From: Bacteroidales bacterium
Lineage (GTDB): Bacteria; Bacteroidota; Bacteroidia; Bacteroidales; JAADGE01
Reading direction: 5' to 3'
DNA length: 10,364 nt
Assembly (NCBI GenBank): GCA_029934265.1
Contig: JAOZMN010000066.1
Coordinates: forward strand, 991 to 11,354
The position numbers and the translations under genes were made by a program. This document shows, piece after piece, positions 1-5,467 of this stretch (the stretch's first letter is position 1; each line of letters begins with the position of its first letter). Under the pieces are notes generated by a model. It was not told where the DNA came from and did no database searches. It saw only the letters and a list, made by a program, of their open reading frames with translations.

Positions 1-39
1 TCTCTCATAAGGTTTTTATGGAGATTTTTAATAATGATT

Positions 40-62
40 TAATTATAAGGTATTTATAATTA
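40..62 (-). terminator. Weak A/T-only hairpin downstream of the TlpA-like gene
   Basis: Two 9-base arms (TAATTATAA at 40-48 and TTATAATTA at 54-62) are perfectly complementary around a 5-base loop, 34 bases beyond the stop codon of the thioredoxin gene. The stem contains no G or C and the following T-run is broken, so it may be only an AT-rich coincidence. It is the only candidate end-of-transcript structure visible before the window edge. Confidence 0.2.
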
Positions 63-95
63 TTATTTTACTTTAAAACAGGTCGAAGACTTTAT

Positions 96-710
96 TTATT
101 TCAATAATTCCTTTATAATATTTGTCATTTTATCGCCTCCCCAGTTGGCTGCTCCTACTTCTTTAAGTACAATTTTTCCGTCTTTTGAAATTAAAAAAGT
201 AGCGGGAATACCTGATGTCGAAAGTAATTCCGGAAGTTGTGTCTCCATGGAATAAACAGGAAAACTATAGCCTTTTGTTTCTATAAACGGTTTTATTTTA
301 CCGAAATCTTCTGCGGAAAGCATTATGAATTTAATGTCATTTTTGTCTTTAAACTTATCATATAATTTTTGAATACCGGGCATTTCGCCAACGCAAGGCG
401 GACACCATGTCGCCCAGATATTCAGAAATATAACTTTCCCTTTAAAATCAGATAACTTTATACTTTCGCCGGAAGTGGCGGTCATTTTTACGTTAAAATC
501 CGTTTCGGAAAGTTTTTCTGCATTTTCGTTGCTGACTACAGCCGGCTGTATGATTTTTGCTTTTATTCCGTTTACGAAAGCTCCGATTGCCATTCTGCTT
601 TGCGGTATAAACATTGCAATTAATAATGCCAAAAATATAAAATCGCTTATTTTGGAAAATAAAGATTTATTTTTCCATTTTTCTTTAAATGTTTCTTTTT
701 TCTTCTTCAT
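96..710 (-). CDS. TlpA-like membrane-anchored thioredoxin (thiol-disulfide oxidoreductase)
   Basis: A 204-residue protein with a basic N-terminus (about residues 1-20), one membrane segment (about 21-37, ISDFIFLALLIAMFI) and a periplasm-facing thioredoxin-like domain (about 65-204). The active site is WCPPC at residues 102-106 (C103 and C106). The cis-proline loop is SGIPATF (P169), followed by the DGKIV beta strand; this is the TlpA/ResA/AhpC-TSA layout. Such proteins reduce or exchange disulfides on exported proteins, often in cytochrome c maturation, and receive electrons from DsbD-type conductors. A dsbD gene lies immediately upstream on the same strand. The ATG at 710-708 is the only sensible start. 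It lies inside a 9-bp direct repeat bordering a small inserted element, so expression now probably depends on sequence within that element, whose end supplies an AAGGA about 13 bases before the ATG. The family is certain from the motifs; the exact partner is inferred. Confidence 0.9.
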   Translation of the reverse strand: MKKKKETFKEKWKNKSLFSKISDFIFLALLIAMFIPQSRMAIGAFVNGIKAKIIQPAVVSNENAEKLSETDFNVKMTATSGESIKLSDFKGKVIFLNIWATWCPPCVGEMPGIQKLYDKFKDKNDIKFIMLSAEDFGKIKPFIETKGYSFPVYSMETQLPELLSTSGIPATFLISKDGKIVLKEVGAANWGGDKMTNIIKELLK

Positions 711-715
711 GTTTT
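707..715. repeat. Left 9-bp direct repeat (putative target-site duplication)
   Basis: TCATGTTTT at 707-715 is repeated exactly at 954-962. The two copies abut the outer ends of the inverted repeats of the 716-953 element, as expected of a target-site duplication. This copy carries the start codon of the TlpA-like gene (708-710 on the minus strand). Confidence 0.7.
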
Positions 716-953
716 CTTGAGTTTCCTTAAAAAATATTTGAATTTAAACTTAACTGTTTGAAATACAGCTAAAATATAAATTTTACAAGTGGGAGTTTGT
801 TTTTTTGAGTTCTATTTTAAGATTCCTCAAAAAAACAATATAATTCGGCTATAATCCTTATAAAATAAAAAGATTAGATACAATTATTGACAAAACAATT
901 AGATAAAATAAGGAAAAAATAGAATGCTCAAATAAAAATTAAGGAAACTCCAG
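716..953. mobile_element. MITE-like element, 238 bp, with terminal inverted repeats and 9-bp duplications
   Basis: The left end (716-730, CTTGAGTTTCCTTAA) and the right end (939-953, reverse complement CTGGAGTTTCCTTAA) match at 14 of 15 bases. After a 5-base mismatched stretch a further 6 bases (ATTTGA) also match. Identical 9-bp direct repeats (707-715 and 954-962) flank the element with no gap. Inside is a second, perfect 13-bp inverted repeat (797-809 with 826-838). There is no open reading frame that could be a transposase, so any movement would have to be in trans. The arrangement is that of a miniature inverted-repeat transposable element, but I cannot assign it to an insertion-sequence family from this window. 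Confidence 0.65.
797..838. repeat. Internal 13-bp perfect inverted repeat of the small element
   Basis: TTGTTTTTTTGAG (797-809) pairs perfectly with CTCAAAAAAACAA (826-838) around a 16-base loop. It sits near the middle of the 716-953 element, so the whole element is a nested palindrome. Its core, GTTTTTTTGA with TCAAAAAAAC, recurs in the hairpin at 3936-3966 in the ribosomal operon. Confidence 0.7.
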
Positions 954-962
954 TCATGTTTT
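954..962. repeat. Right 9-bp direct repeat (putative target-site duplication)
   Basis: This is an exact second copy of TCATGTTTT (first copy 707-715), directly abutting the right end of the inverted-repeat element. It preserves what would have been the original start-codon region of the TlpA-like gene, now displaced 247 bases upstream of the used ATG. Confidence 0.7.
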
Positions 963-986
963 TGATTGTAGAATTTTTTTTAAACA

Positions 987-1017
987 ATAATACAGACAAG
1001 CATCTTGTCTGTATTAT
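987..1017 (-). terminator. Hairpin terminator candidate for dsbD
   Basis: A perfect 14-bp stem (987-1000 with 1004-1017) closed by a 3-base loop lies 30 bases beyond the dsbD stop codon. Read on the minus strand it is followed by TGTTTAAAAAAAA, so the U-tract is short. The stem length and position support a factor-independent terminator or an mRNA 3'-end stabiliser. Confidence 0.65.
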
Positions 1018-1047
1018 CTTTTCTTTACAGATTAAAAAATCATCGGT

Positions 1048-3204
1048 TTATTTTTTGTTTAATTTTTTAAATTCTTTGACTCCTTTTTTAAGAAATTTTA
1101 CAAATTCATTTATATCTAAATTATATGCTCTCGGTTCGGCAAGGACATCTCCTTTACAATTTGTTAATACATAATAAGGTTGAGAATTTTTATTAAAGTT
1201 AACTATTTGAATATCAGCATTTTGCTTGCCAAGTGTTTTCTTTACTTTTTTGTCGTATTCTGATGTAAACCAATATTTTTCATTTACTGTAATGTCTTTA
1301 TCATCAACATACATGGCAAGAATAATATATTCTTCTTGCAAAATTTCTTTTACTCGAGGGTCTGACCAAACATTTGCTTCCATTTCACGACAATTTACAC
1401 AACCGTGTCCTGTAAAATCTATAAAAATAGGTTTATTTAATTCTTTAGAACATTGATATGCTTCGTAGTAATCAAAATAACCCATAAAACCGTTTGGCAA
1501 GTGAAGTTTATCATCGTAAGTCGGTTTTTTACAGATATTTCCTTTTGCTTCTCCGCTTATTGCTTTTTCCAAATCGAAATCCATTGTTGCTTTTGGAGGT
1601 AAATATCCGGAAAGTGCTTTTAGCGGTGCACCTATCATACCCGGAATAAGGTAAATTACAAAACTAAATGTAATTATTGCAAATATCAAACGAGGAACTT
1701 TCAGGAACGGCACTTTACTGTCGTGCGAAAATGTTAATTTTCCGAGAAGGTAAACACCGAGTAATGAGAATATTACAATCCATAATGCAAGATAAATTTC
1801 TCTGTCCAAAATTCCCCAGTGATATGTTTGGTCGGCGATGCTTAAAAATTTAAGTCCCAAAGCAAGTTCGATAAAACCAAGTACTACTTTTACGGAATTT
1901 AACCAGCCTCCTGACTTTGGTAGTTTTTGCAACATATTCGGGAAAATTGCAAACATGGTAAACGGCAACGCAACTCCTGCCGAAAATCCGAGCATTCCTA
2001 TAATCGGTTTGATAAACGTTCCTCCCTGCGTGGATTCTATAAGAATACCTCCGACTATCGGACCGGTACACGAAAATGAGACCAAAACCAGTGTAAATGC
2101 CATGAAAAATACACCAAGTAGTCCGCCTTTGTCGGCTTTTTCGTCCGATTTTGAAATCAGCCGGTTTGGCAGTTGTATTTCGAACATTCCGAAAAATGAT
2201 GCTGCAAAAATTACGAATATCAAGAAAAAGAAAATGTTGGGTATCCAGTGAGTACTGAGCCAGTTGGCAAAATCGCCGGATATGGAATCGCCCCCGAGTG
2301 CAGTTGAAATTCCGATAACAAGAGCAATCGGGAGTGTATAAATTACAATTATTGAAATTCCGTAAATAATTGCTTGCATTTTTCCTTTGGTTTTGTCTTT
2401 GTTGCCGTGCATGAAAAATGAAACTGTCATCGGTATCATCGGGAATACGCAAGGTGTAATTAAAGCGGTCAGTCCGAAACCGAATGCGATTATGAAAAAC
2501 CAAAATAATGAAGTATTATCTTTTTCGGAACTTCCGGCGTTTTCTTTTATGATATGCGGTGTCGTTTTCGGACGTTCGGAAAGGATATATTCTCCTTCTT
2601 TTTTGGGTGTGATTAGAGAGTCTTTTTCTGTAATAATATCTGATTTTGCAACGGTATCTGTAATTGCAACAGTGTCTTTTACCGTATTTTCGGAAGTTTC
2701 GGGTACTTCTTGCGTTTTCGGTGTTCCTGCTCCGGGAACTCCCTTTACTTTAAATTCAAATTCATCAGAAACAAGAACGCACATTTCTATACATGCTTGT
2801 CCGAATAATTCTCCTTCTACTGTAAAATCTTTTTCGGAAAGGATTTTTATTTTTTGTGAAAAAGTTACTTTTTTTTCAAAAAATTGAATATCTATATCAA
2901 AAATATCATCGTGTTCAATGTGTGGTTTGGGCCACTCGCTGACTTTTCCTATTTTTTCGTAATTCGGTGAGTCTTTGAATGTAAATTGCATTCTTACCGG
3001 TCCGCCTTCATCAAAAAATTGTCCGTACAGATGCCACTTATCATCTATGCTTGCTATTGCATTTAAAGAAACTTCCGTATCGCTTACTTTTGTTACGGTA
3101 TATTTCCATTTTACGGGTTGCTCGACTTGTGCTTGTGTTTCTTTTATTTCGCACAAACCGAAATAAAGGCTTATTGCCACAATAAAATATAAAATTTTCT
3201 TCAT
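1048..3204 (-). CDS. dsbD: DsbD-type thiol:disulfide interchange protein
   Basis: A 718-residue, three-part DsbD. Residues 1-26 form a signal peptide. Residues about 28-155 are the periplasmic N-terminal DsbD domain with the C138-IEM-C142 cysteine pair. A hydrophilic, Thr/Glu-rich linker (about 156-230) follows. Residues about 232-530 form the multi-span membrane core, with its paired cysteines in ITPCVFPM (C252) and SFSCTGPI (C379). Residues about 575-718 are a C-terminal thioredoxin-like domain with GCVNC (C602, C605). In the family, electrons pass from cytoplasmic thioredoxin through the membrane cysteines to the C-terminal and then the N-terminal domain, and on to periplasmic partners. 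All expected cysteines are present, so the protein should be active. The TlpA-like gene downstream is a likely recipient. The start at 3204 gives a good signal peptide. A TACTTTTG promoter element lies 29 bases upstream. Confidence 0.93.
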   Translation of the reverse strand: MKKILYFIVAISLYFGLCEIKETQAQVEQPVKWKYTVTKVSDTEVSLNAIASIDDKWHLYGQFFDEGGPVRMQFTFKDSPNYEKIGKVSEWPKPHIEHDDIFDIDIQFFEKKVTFSQKIKILSEKDFTVEGELFGQACIEMCVLVSDEFEFKVKGVPGAGTPKTQEVPETSENTVKDTVAITDTVAKSDIITEKDSLITPKKEGEYILSERPKTTPHIIKENAGSSEKDNTSLFWFFIIAFGFGLTALITPCVFPMIPMTVSFFMHGNKDKTKGKMQAIIYGISIIVIYTLPIALVIGISTALGGDSISGDFANWLSTHWIPNIFFFLIFVIFAASFFGMFEIQLPNRLISKSDEKADKGGLLGVFFMAFTLVLVSFSCTGPIVGGILIESTQGGTFIKPIIGMLGFSAGVALPFTMFAIFPNMLQKLPKSGGWLNSVKVVLGFIELALGLKFLSIADQTYHWGILDREIYLALWIVIFSLLGVYLLGKLTFSHDSKVPFLKVPRLIFAIITFSFVIYLIPGMIGAPLKALSGYLPPKATMDFDLEKAISGEAKGNICKKPTYDDKLHLPNGFMGYFDYYEAYQCSKELNKPIFIDFTGHGCVNCREMEANVWSDPRVKEILQEEYIILAMYVDDKDITVNEKYWFTSEYDKKVKKTLGKQNADIQIVNFNKNSQPYYVLTNCKGDVLAEPRAYNLDINEFVKFLKKGVKEFKKLNKK

Positions 3205-3232
3205 ATTGAATTTTTAATAATTAAAACTTTTA

Positions 3233-3263
3233 CAAAAGTAATAATTTTAATTTTCCGAAAAAA
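3233..3263 (-). promoter_or_regulatory. Putative dsbD promoter (Bacteroidetes type)
   Basis: On the minus strand, TACTTTTG (3240-3233) matches the Bacteroidetes -7 consensus TAnnTTTG exactly. The base quartet 19 bases upstream (3263-3260) is TTTT rather than TTTG, so the -33 element is imperfect. It ends 28 bases before the dsbD ATG. One of two tandem TTTTCCGAAAAAA repeats covers the -33 position. Confidence 0.5.
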
Positions 3264-3282
3264 CATATATTTTCCGAAAAAA
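3251..3282. repeat. Tandem 13-bp repeats upstream of dsbD (operator-like)
   Basis: TTTTCCGAAAAAA occurs at 3251-3263 and again at 3270-3282, a 19-base period (about two helical turns). Each copy is nearly palindromic (TTTTCCGAAAA). The first covers the -33 region of the putative dsbD promoter and the second lies just upstream. This spacing suits a dimeric regulator binding one DNA face, but no regulator is known from the window. Confidence 0.45.
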
Positions 3283-3306
3283 AGTTAGAAACTGTTAAAT
3301 ATTAAA

Positions 3307-3363
3307 AATACCAACTTCTTACCGGCTGAAAAACAATTTAATAGCCGGTAAAAAATCGGTATT
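3307..3363 (-). terminator. Strong terminator of the rpsF-rpsR-rplI operon
   Basis: Arms at 3307-3327 and 3343-3363 form a 21-bp stem with a 15-base loop. It includes the perfect 9-bp core TTACCGGCT/AGCCGGTAA and outer AATACC/GGTATT. In the minus-strand RNA, every one of the three non-Watson-Crick positions is a G-U wobble, so the stem is unbroken. It is followed at once by UUUAAUAUUU. It lies 30 bases past the rplI stop codon and before the dsbD promoter, separating the two transcripts. Confidence 0.8.
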
Positions 3364-3393
3364 CGATATTTTTATTTTCAATAAAGAAAAAAA

Positions 3394-3840
3394 TTATTCC
3401 GCCACCACCTCGAAAGGTAATTCTACTTTTACTTCTCTGTGAAGTTTGATTACTGCGGTATAAGTTCCTACTTCTTTTATAGGTTCTTCTTTTATTGATA
3501 TTTTCTTTCGGTTTATCTCGAAGCCTTTTTTATTTATGGCTTCCGTAAGTTGTATTGTATTTACGGAACCGAATATTTTGCCGGTTGTACTTGTTTTTGC
3601 TCCAACTTTTACTTTTTTGTTTTCAAGTTGTTTTGCGATTTCTTCGGCAATTTCTTTTTGTTTGGCTTCTTTATGTGCTCTTTGCTTTAAATTTTCGGCA
3701 TGAATTTTTTTTGCCGAAACTGTTGCAAGTTTCGCATAGCCTTTGGGGATAAGAAAATTGTTACCGTAACCGGCTTTTACCGTTACAATATCGTCAGCCA
3801 TTCCCAGTCTGTCTATATCTTGTTTAAGAATTACTTCCAT
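3394..3840 (-). CDS. rplI: Large-subunit ribosomal protein bL9
   Basis: A 148-residue protein of normal length for bL9. The N-terminal rRNA-binding domain (about 1-50) has the family signature GYGNNFLIPKGYAKLA (about residues 24-39). A long charged connecting helix (about 43-75) and a C-terminal domain (about 78-148) follow. bL9 sits at the base of the L1 stalk and influences reading-frame fidelity. It is the third gene of the classic rpsF-rpsR-rplI cluster, but it starts 239 bases after rpsR instead of immediately after it. The gap is full of dyad structures, which could uncouple its expression. A strong terminator follows. Confidence 0.96.
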   Translation of the reverse strand: MEVILKQDIDRLGMADDIVTVKAGYGNNFLIPKGYAKLATVSAKKIHAENLKQRAHKEAKQKEIAEEIAKQLENKKVKVGAKTSTTGKIFGSVNTIQLTEAINKKGFEINRKKISIKEEPIKEVGTYTAVIKLHREVKVELPFEVVAE

Positions 3841-3935
3841 CTTATTTTAAAATTTTAACTCTTTGAGTTTTTAATGTTATTTACGGCGAGTTTTATAAAA
3901 AATAAATACTCGAAACGAAACTAAGATAATAATTT

Positions 3936-3966
3936 AAGTTTTTTTGATATGTATTCAAAAAAACTT
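3936..3966. repeat. Perfect 12-bp hairpin in the rpsR-rplI spacer
   Basis: AAGTTTTTTTGA (3936-3947) pairs exactly with TCAAAAAAACTT (3955-3966) around a 7-base loop, and one further T-A pair extends it. The tracts of seven T and seven A lie inside the stem instead of flanking it, so it is not an ordinary terminator. The same GTTTTTTTGA/TCAAAAAAAC core is present at 797-838. Confidence 0.65.
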
Positions 3967-3980
3967 AGAAAAATTCACTC

Positions 3981-4037
3981 GGCAAAATGTATAATAACTT
4001 GATAATGTGCAGAGACATTAATTTGATAAACTTTGCC
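3981..4037. repeat. Imperfect long hairpin downstream of rpsR
   Basis: The outer arms GGCAAA (3981) and TTTGCC (ending 4037) and a central perfect 6-bp stem, TAATGT/ACATTA, around GCAGAG are nested, with looser pairing between them. It starts 43 bases after the rpsR stop on the minus strand. It could attenuate transcription into rplI or protect the rpsF-rpsR mRNA end. Confidence 0.4.
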
Positions 4038-4079
4038 AAAGTTTCATTACCCGGTAGTTCCGAAATTAGCAACAAAAAA

Positions 4080-4352
4080 TTACTTATTTGTCATCAAATC
4101 AGTAACATAAGGCAATAAAGCAAGATGTCTGGCTCGTTTTATTGCTTGTGATACTTTTCTTTGATACTTTAAAGAAGTTCCTGTTAAGCGACGAGGTAAA
4201 ATTTTACCTTGTTCGTTCAAAAAATGCTTTAAGTATTTTTCGTCTTTATAATCAATATATTTTATCCTGTACTTTTTAAAGCGACAGTATTTTTTTTGGG
4301 TTGTGTCCACCGCTACGGGTGTTAAATATCTTACGTCTGAAGCTGTTGCCAT
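4080..4352 (-). CDS. rpsR: Small-subunit ribosomal protein bS18
   Basis: A 90-residue protein with the conserved bS18 core: IKYIDYKDEKYLKHFLNEQG, then KILPRRLTGTSLKYQR, and the C-terminal AIKRARHLALLPYVTD block. The single cysteine in KKYCRFKK is usual for Bacteroidetes. bS18 binds the 30S platform as a heterodimer with bS6, which is encoded immediately upstream. The rpsF stop codon and this ATG are separated by a single base, so translation is probably coupled. Confidence 0.97.
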   Translation of the reverse strand: MATASDVRYLTPVAVDTTQKKYCRFKKYRIKYIDYKDEKYLKHFLNEQGKILPRRLTGTSLKYQRKVSQAIKRARHLALLPYVTDLMTNK

Positions 4353-4353
4353 T

Positions 4354-4704
4354 TTAGTTTTGAGTTTTTTCGGTTTGTTTTAAATTTCTTTTTTTCTCAG
4401 CATATTTTACTGAATACTTATCCATTTTGAAAGTCAGGAATCGAATAATACGTTCGTCTCGTCTGTATTCTGTCTCCAATTTTTCGATAAGTGTTCCTTC
4501 TGCTTCAAATTCGATTAAATAATAAAATCCTGTGGATTTGTGTTTAATCGGATATGCAAGTTTTTTCAAACCCCAATCCTCTTCATGGACTACTTTTGCG
4601 TTGTTTTCTTTGATAAGTTTTTTGTACTTATCTACCGCTTCCTTTACCTGTACATCAGATAAAACGGGAGTAACGATGAAAACGGTTTCGTACCTGTTTA
4701 ACAT
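4354..4704 (-). CDS. rpsF: Small-subunit ribosomal protein bS6
   Basis: A 116-residue protein with the bS6 fold signature: N-terminal NRYETVFIVTPVLSDVQV, the strand EEDWGLKKLAYPIKHKSTG followed by FYYLIEFEA, and YRRDERIIRFLTFKMDK. It ends in a charged, Lys/Gln-rich tail. It is first in the operon and preceded by a consensus Bacteroidetes promoter. The leader contains a short AAGGA/TCCTT hairpin (4733-4747). I could not find the CCG-bulge hairpin described for S6:S18 autoregulation in other phyla. Confidence 0.97.
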   Translation of the reverse strand: MLNRYETVFIVTPVLSDVQVKEAVDKYKKLIKENNAKVVHEEDWGLKKLAYPIKHKSTGFYYLIEFEAEGTLIEKLETEYRRDERIIRFLTFKMDKYSVKYAEKKRNLKQTEKTQN

Positions 4705-4765
4705 GATTAAATGTTTTAATTAATTAATAATTAAGGATATATTCCTTTTAAATTTTTTGAGACCG

Positions 4766-4796
4766 CAAAGTTAAATATTTTTTATTTATTGCCAAA
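4766..4796 (-). promoter_or_regulatory. Consensus Bacteroidetes promoter of rpsF-rpsR-rplI
   Basis: On the minus strand, TTTG (4796-4793) is followed after exactly 19 bases by TAACTTTG (4773-4766). Both match the Bacteroidetes primary sigma-factor consensus TTTG-N19-TAnnTTTG. Transcription should start a few bases further on, giving a leader of about 55-60 bases before the rpsF ATG. Confidence 0.85.
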
Positions 4797-4931
4797 CTTA
4801 TACTTGAATTTGTGAAATTCGGAAGTTTTGAAGTTTTTAAACTTATTGATTTTCAGATTATTGCATTAATATAAAATCTAAGTTTTAATATATAAGGTGT
4901 GTCCGGTGTGAAACCGGTAATTGCCGGTAAG

Positions 4932-5014
4932 CAGACCCTAAGGTTTGAAGTAAAAGGCTGTAAATAAAATATTTAGATTTGTTAAATCTTATTAAACTAA
5001 ACCCTTAGGGTTTT
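4932..5014 (-). repeat. Intergenic repeat, copy A (inverted relative to copy B)
   Basis: The reverse complement of this segment aligns with 7852-7935 at about 80% identity over about 80 bases with one gap. The best-conserved blocks are ATTTAACAA, TCTAAATATTT and GGGTCTG. Both ends carry an ACCCTAAGG-type inverted repeat, one of them within the palindrome AAACCCTTAGGGTTT. It starts 15 bases after the stop codon of the PurL-like domain. There is no coding capacity. Confidence 0.65.
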
Positions 5015-5029
5015 CTCATATACGGTTCA

Positions 5030-5365
5030 TTATTTCAGTTCCGAAAATAAATTTTGTCCTACATTTTCGTACAGCCGGTTAAATATCGGATTAAAATCTA
5101 TTTCTTTGGTGTCTTGTTTCATAAGTCCTGCAATATCAATCAGTCCGGTAATTTTTCGTTCTTTTGCCAGCTTTTTAAAAGCCGATACCCAAGATTCCGT
5201 TATTCCTTTTTTCGGTCCGACAAATATGCCTTCAAGTTCTTTTTTTGAAAGTCTCATTCCGCTTCCGAAAAGCCAGTCAATTTCTTTAAGTTGTTTTTGG
5301 TTAATATCATCTTTGACCTTAACGGCAAAGTGTTTATTGTTGAAAAATTTATAAAATAGAACCAT
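5030..5365 (-). CDS. Stand-alone, diverged PurL (FGAM synthase) N-terminal domain
   Basis: A 111-residue protein that resembles only the N-terminal PurS-like domain of Bacteroidetes-type phosphoribosylformylglycinamidine synthase, which is normally about 1,200 residues. Matching landmarks are MVLFYKF at the start, WLFG (31-34), LEGIFVGP (44-51), W59, ITGL (72-75), and DFNP with LYE near 90-100. The frame then stops where the full enzyme would continue toward its SEHCRH block. The family's usual MITPWSTNAVEI stretch is replaced by a divergent sequence (GITESWVSAFKKL). I chose the ATG at 5365, which aligns with family starts, instead of the upstream TTG at 5380. It lies 15 bases from repeat A. 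It could be a decayed fragment, a duplicated domain with a new role, or a PurS-like subunit. The homology is recognised by eye and the function is unknown. Confidence 0.6.
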   Translation of the reverse strand: MVLFYKFFNNKHFAVKVKDDINQKQLKEIDWLFGSGMRLSKKELEGIFVGPKKGITESWVSAFKKLAKERKITGLIDIAGLMKQDTKEIDFNPIFNRLYENVGQNLFSELK

Positions 5366-5410
5366 TTTTGCAATTAACAATTAACAAATTACAATTAATA
5401 ATTTTGATTA

Positions 5411-5455
5411 GTCAAGGTTTTATTACACATAATATAAGTATAATAAAACCTTGAC
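5411..5455 (-). terminator. Perfect 15-bp hairpin after the S46 peptidase gene
   Basis: GTCAAGGTTTTATTA (5411-5425) and TAATAAAACCTTGAC (5441-5455) form a perfect 15-bp stem with a 15-base loop. The stem begins 12 bases past the peptidase stop codon. There is no clean U-tract after it on the minus strand (TAATCAAAATT), so it may act as a 3'-end stabiliser as much as a terminator. It separates the peptidase transcript from the PurL-like domain. Confidence 0.6.
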
Positions 5456-5467
5456 CGGTCTCATTTA

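Larger units (their letters stand above)
711..1047. other. Gene-free region between tlpA-like gene and dsbD
   Basis: This 337-base stretch has no credible gene. It holds the 238-bp inverted-repeat element (716-953), its right direct repeat (954-962), and the hairpin that probably ends the dsbD transcript (987-1017). An open frame running from 956 into dsbD on the plus strand is a shadow of the dsbD 3' end. I saw no good TTTG-N19-TAnnTTTG promoter reading toward tlpA. Confidence 0.7.
3841..4079. other. Dyad-rich spacer between rpsR and rplI
   Basis: The 239-base gap contains no open frame of note but at least three inverted repeats: 3887-3912 (CGAGTTTTAT with a one-base-bulged partner), 3936-3966 (perfect 12 bp) and 3981-4037. 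A 17-base near-perfect palindrome (AAACTTTGCCAAAGTTT, 4028-4044) overlaps the last. I found no TAnnTTTG promoter for rplI inside it, and no flanking direct repeats that would prove insertion of an element. Confidence 0.6.
4705..5029. other. Gene-free region between rpsF and the PurL-like domain
   Basis: These 325 bases contain the rpsF leader and promoter (to 4796), an AT-rich stretch, a CCGG-rich segment at 4902-4928 (three CCGG cores, with the dyad ACCGG/CCGGT around TAATTG at 4913-4928), and repeat copy A (4932-5014). I see no gene in either strand. Confidence 0.7.

Noticed and set aside
1838..2251. A 137-codon plus-strand open frame opposite the dsbD membrane core.
   Set aside because: It is a shadow of the conserved membrane segments, with no motif, promoter or neighbour supporting it.
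1850..2503. A 217-codon open frame inside dsbD in another minus-strand frame.
   Set aside because: It is a frame shadow: the overlapping dsbD frame encodes all expected DsbD motifs, while this translation is rich in Arg, Tyr and His and resembles no family.
2387..2887. A 166-codon plus-strand open frame opposite dsbD.
   Set aside because: It is antisense to the signal-bearing N-terminal and linker region of dsbD, has no recognisable domain, and comes from the low stop frequency opposite this coding region.
4705..4765. A possible S6:S18 autoregulatory leader in the rpsF 5' region.
   Set aside because: Only a short AAGGA/TCCTT hairpin is present; the CCG-bulge structure described for that motif is not seen.
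4900..4950. Resemblance to a cobalamin riboswitch on the plus strand (GGTGTGAAACCGG followed by GCAGACCC).
   Set aside because: The hallmark B12-box and the AGGGAA segment are missing, and no plus-strand gene follows. The right half is explained by repeat copy A.
5366..5380. TTG at 5380 as the start of the PurL-like domain (116 residues).
   Set aside because: The ATG at 5365 gives an N-terminus (MVLFYKF) that aligns directly with PurL starts. The extra five codons lie in a repetitive TTAATTG tract.
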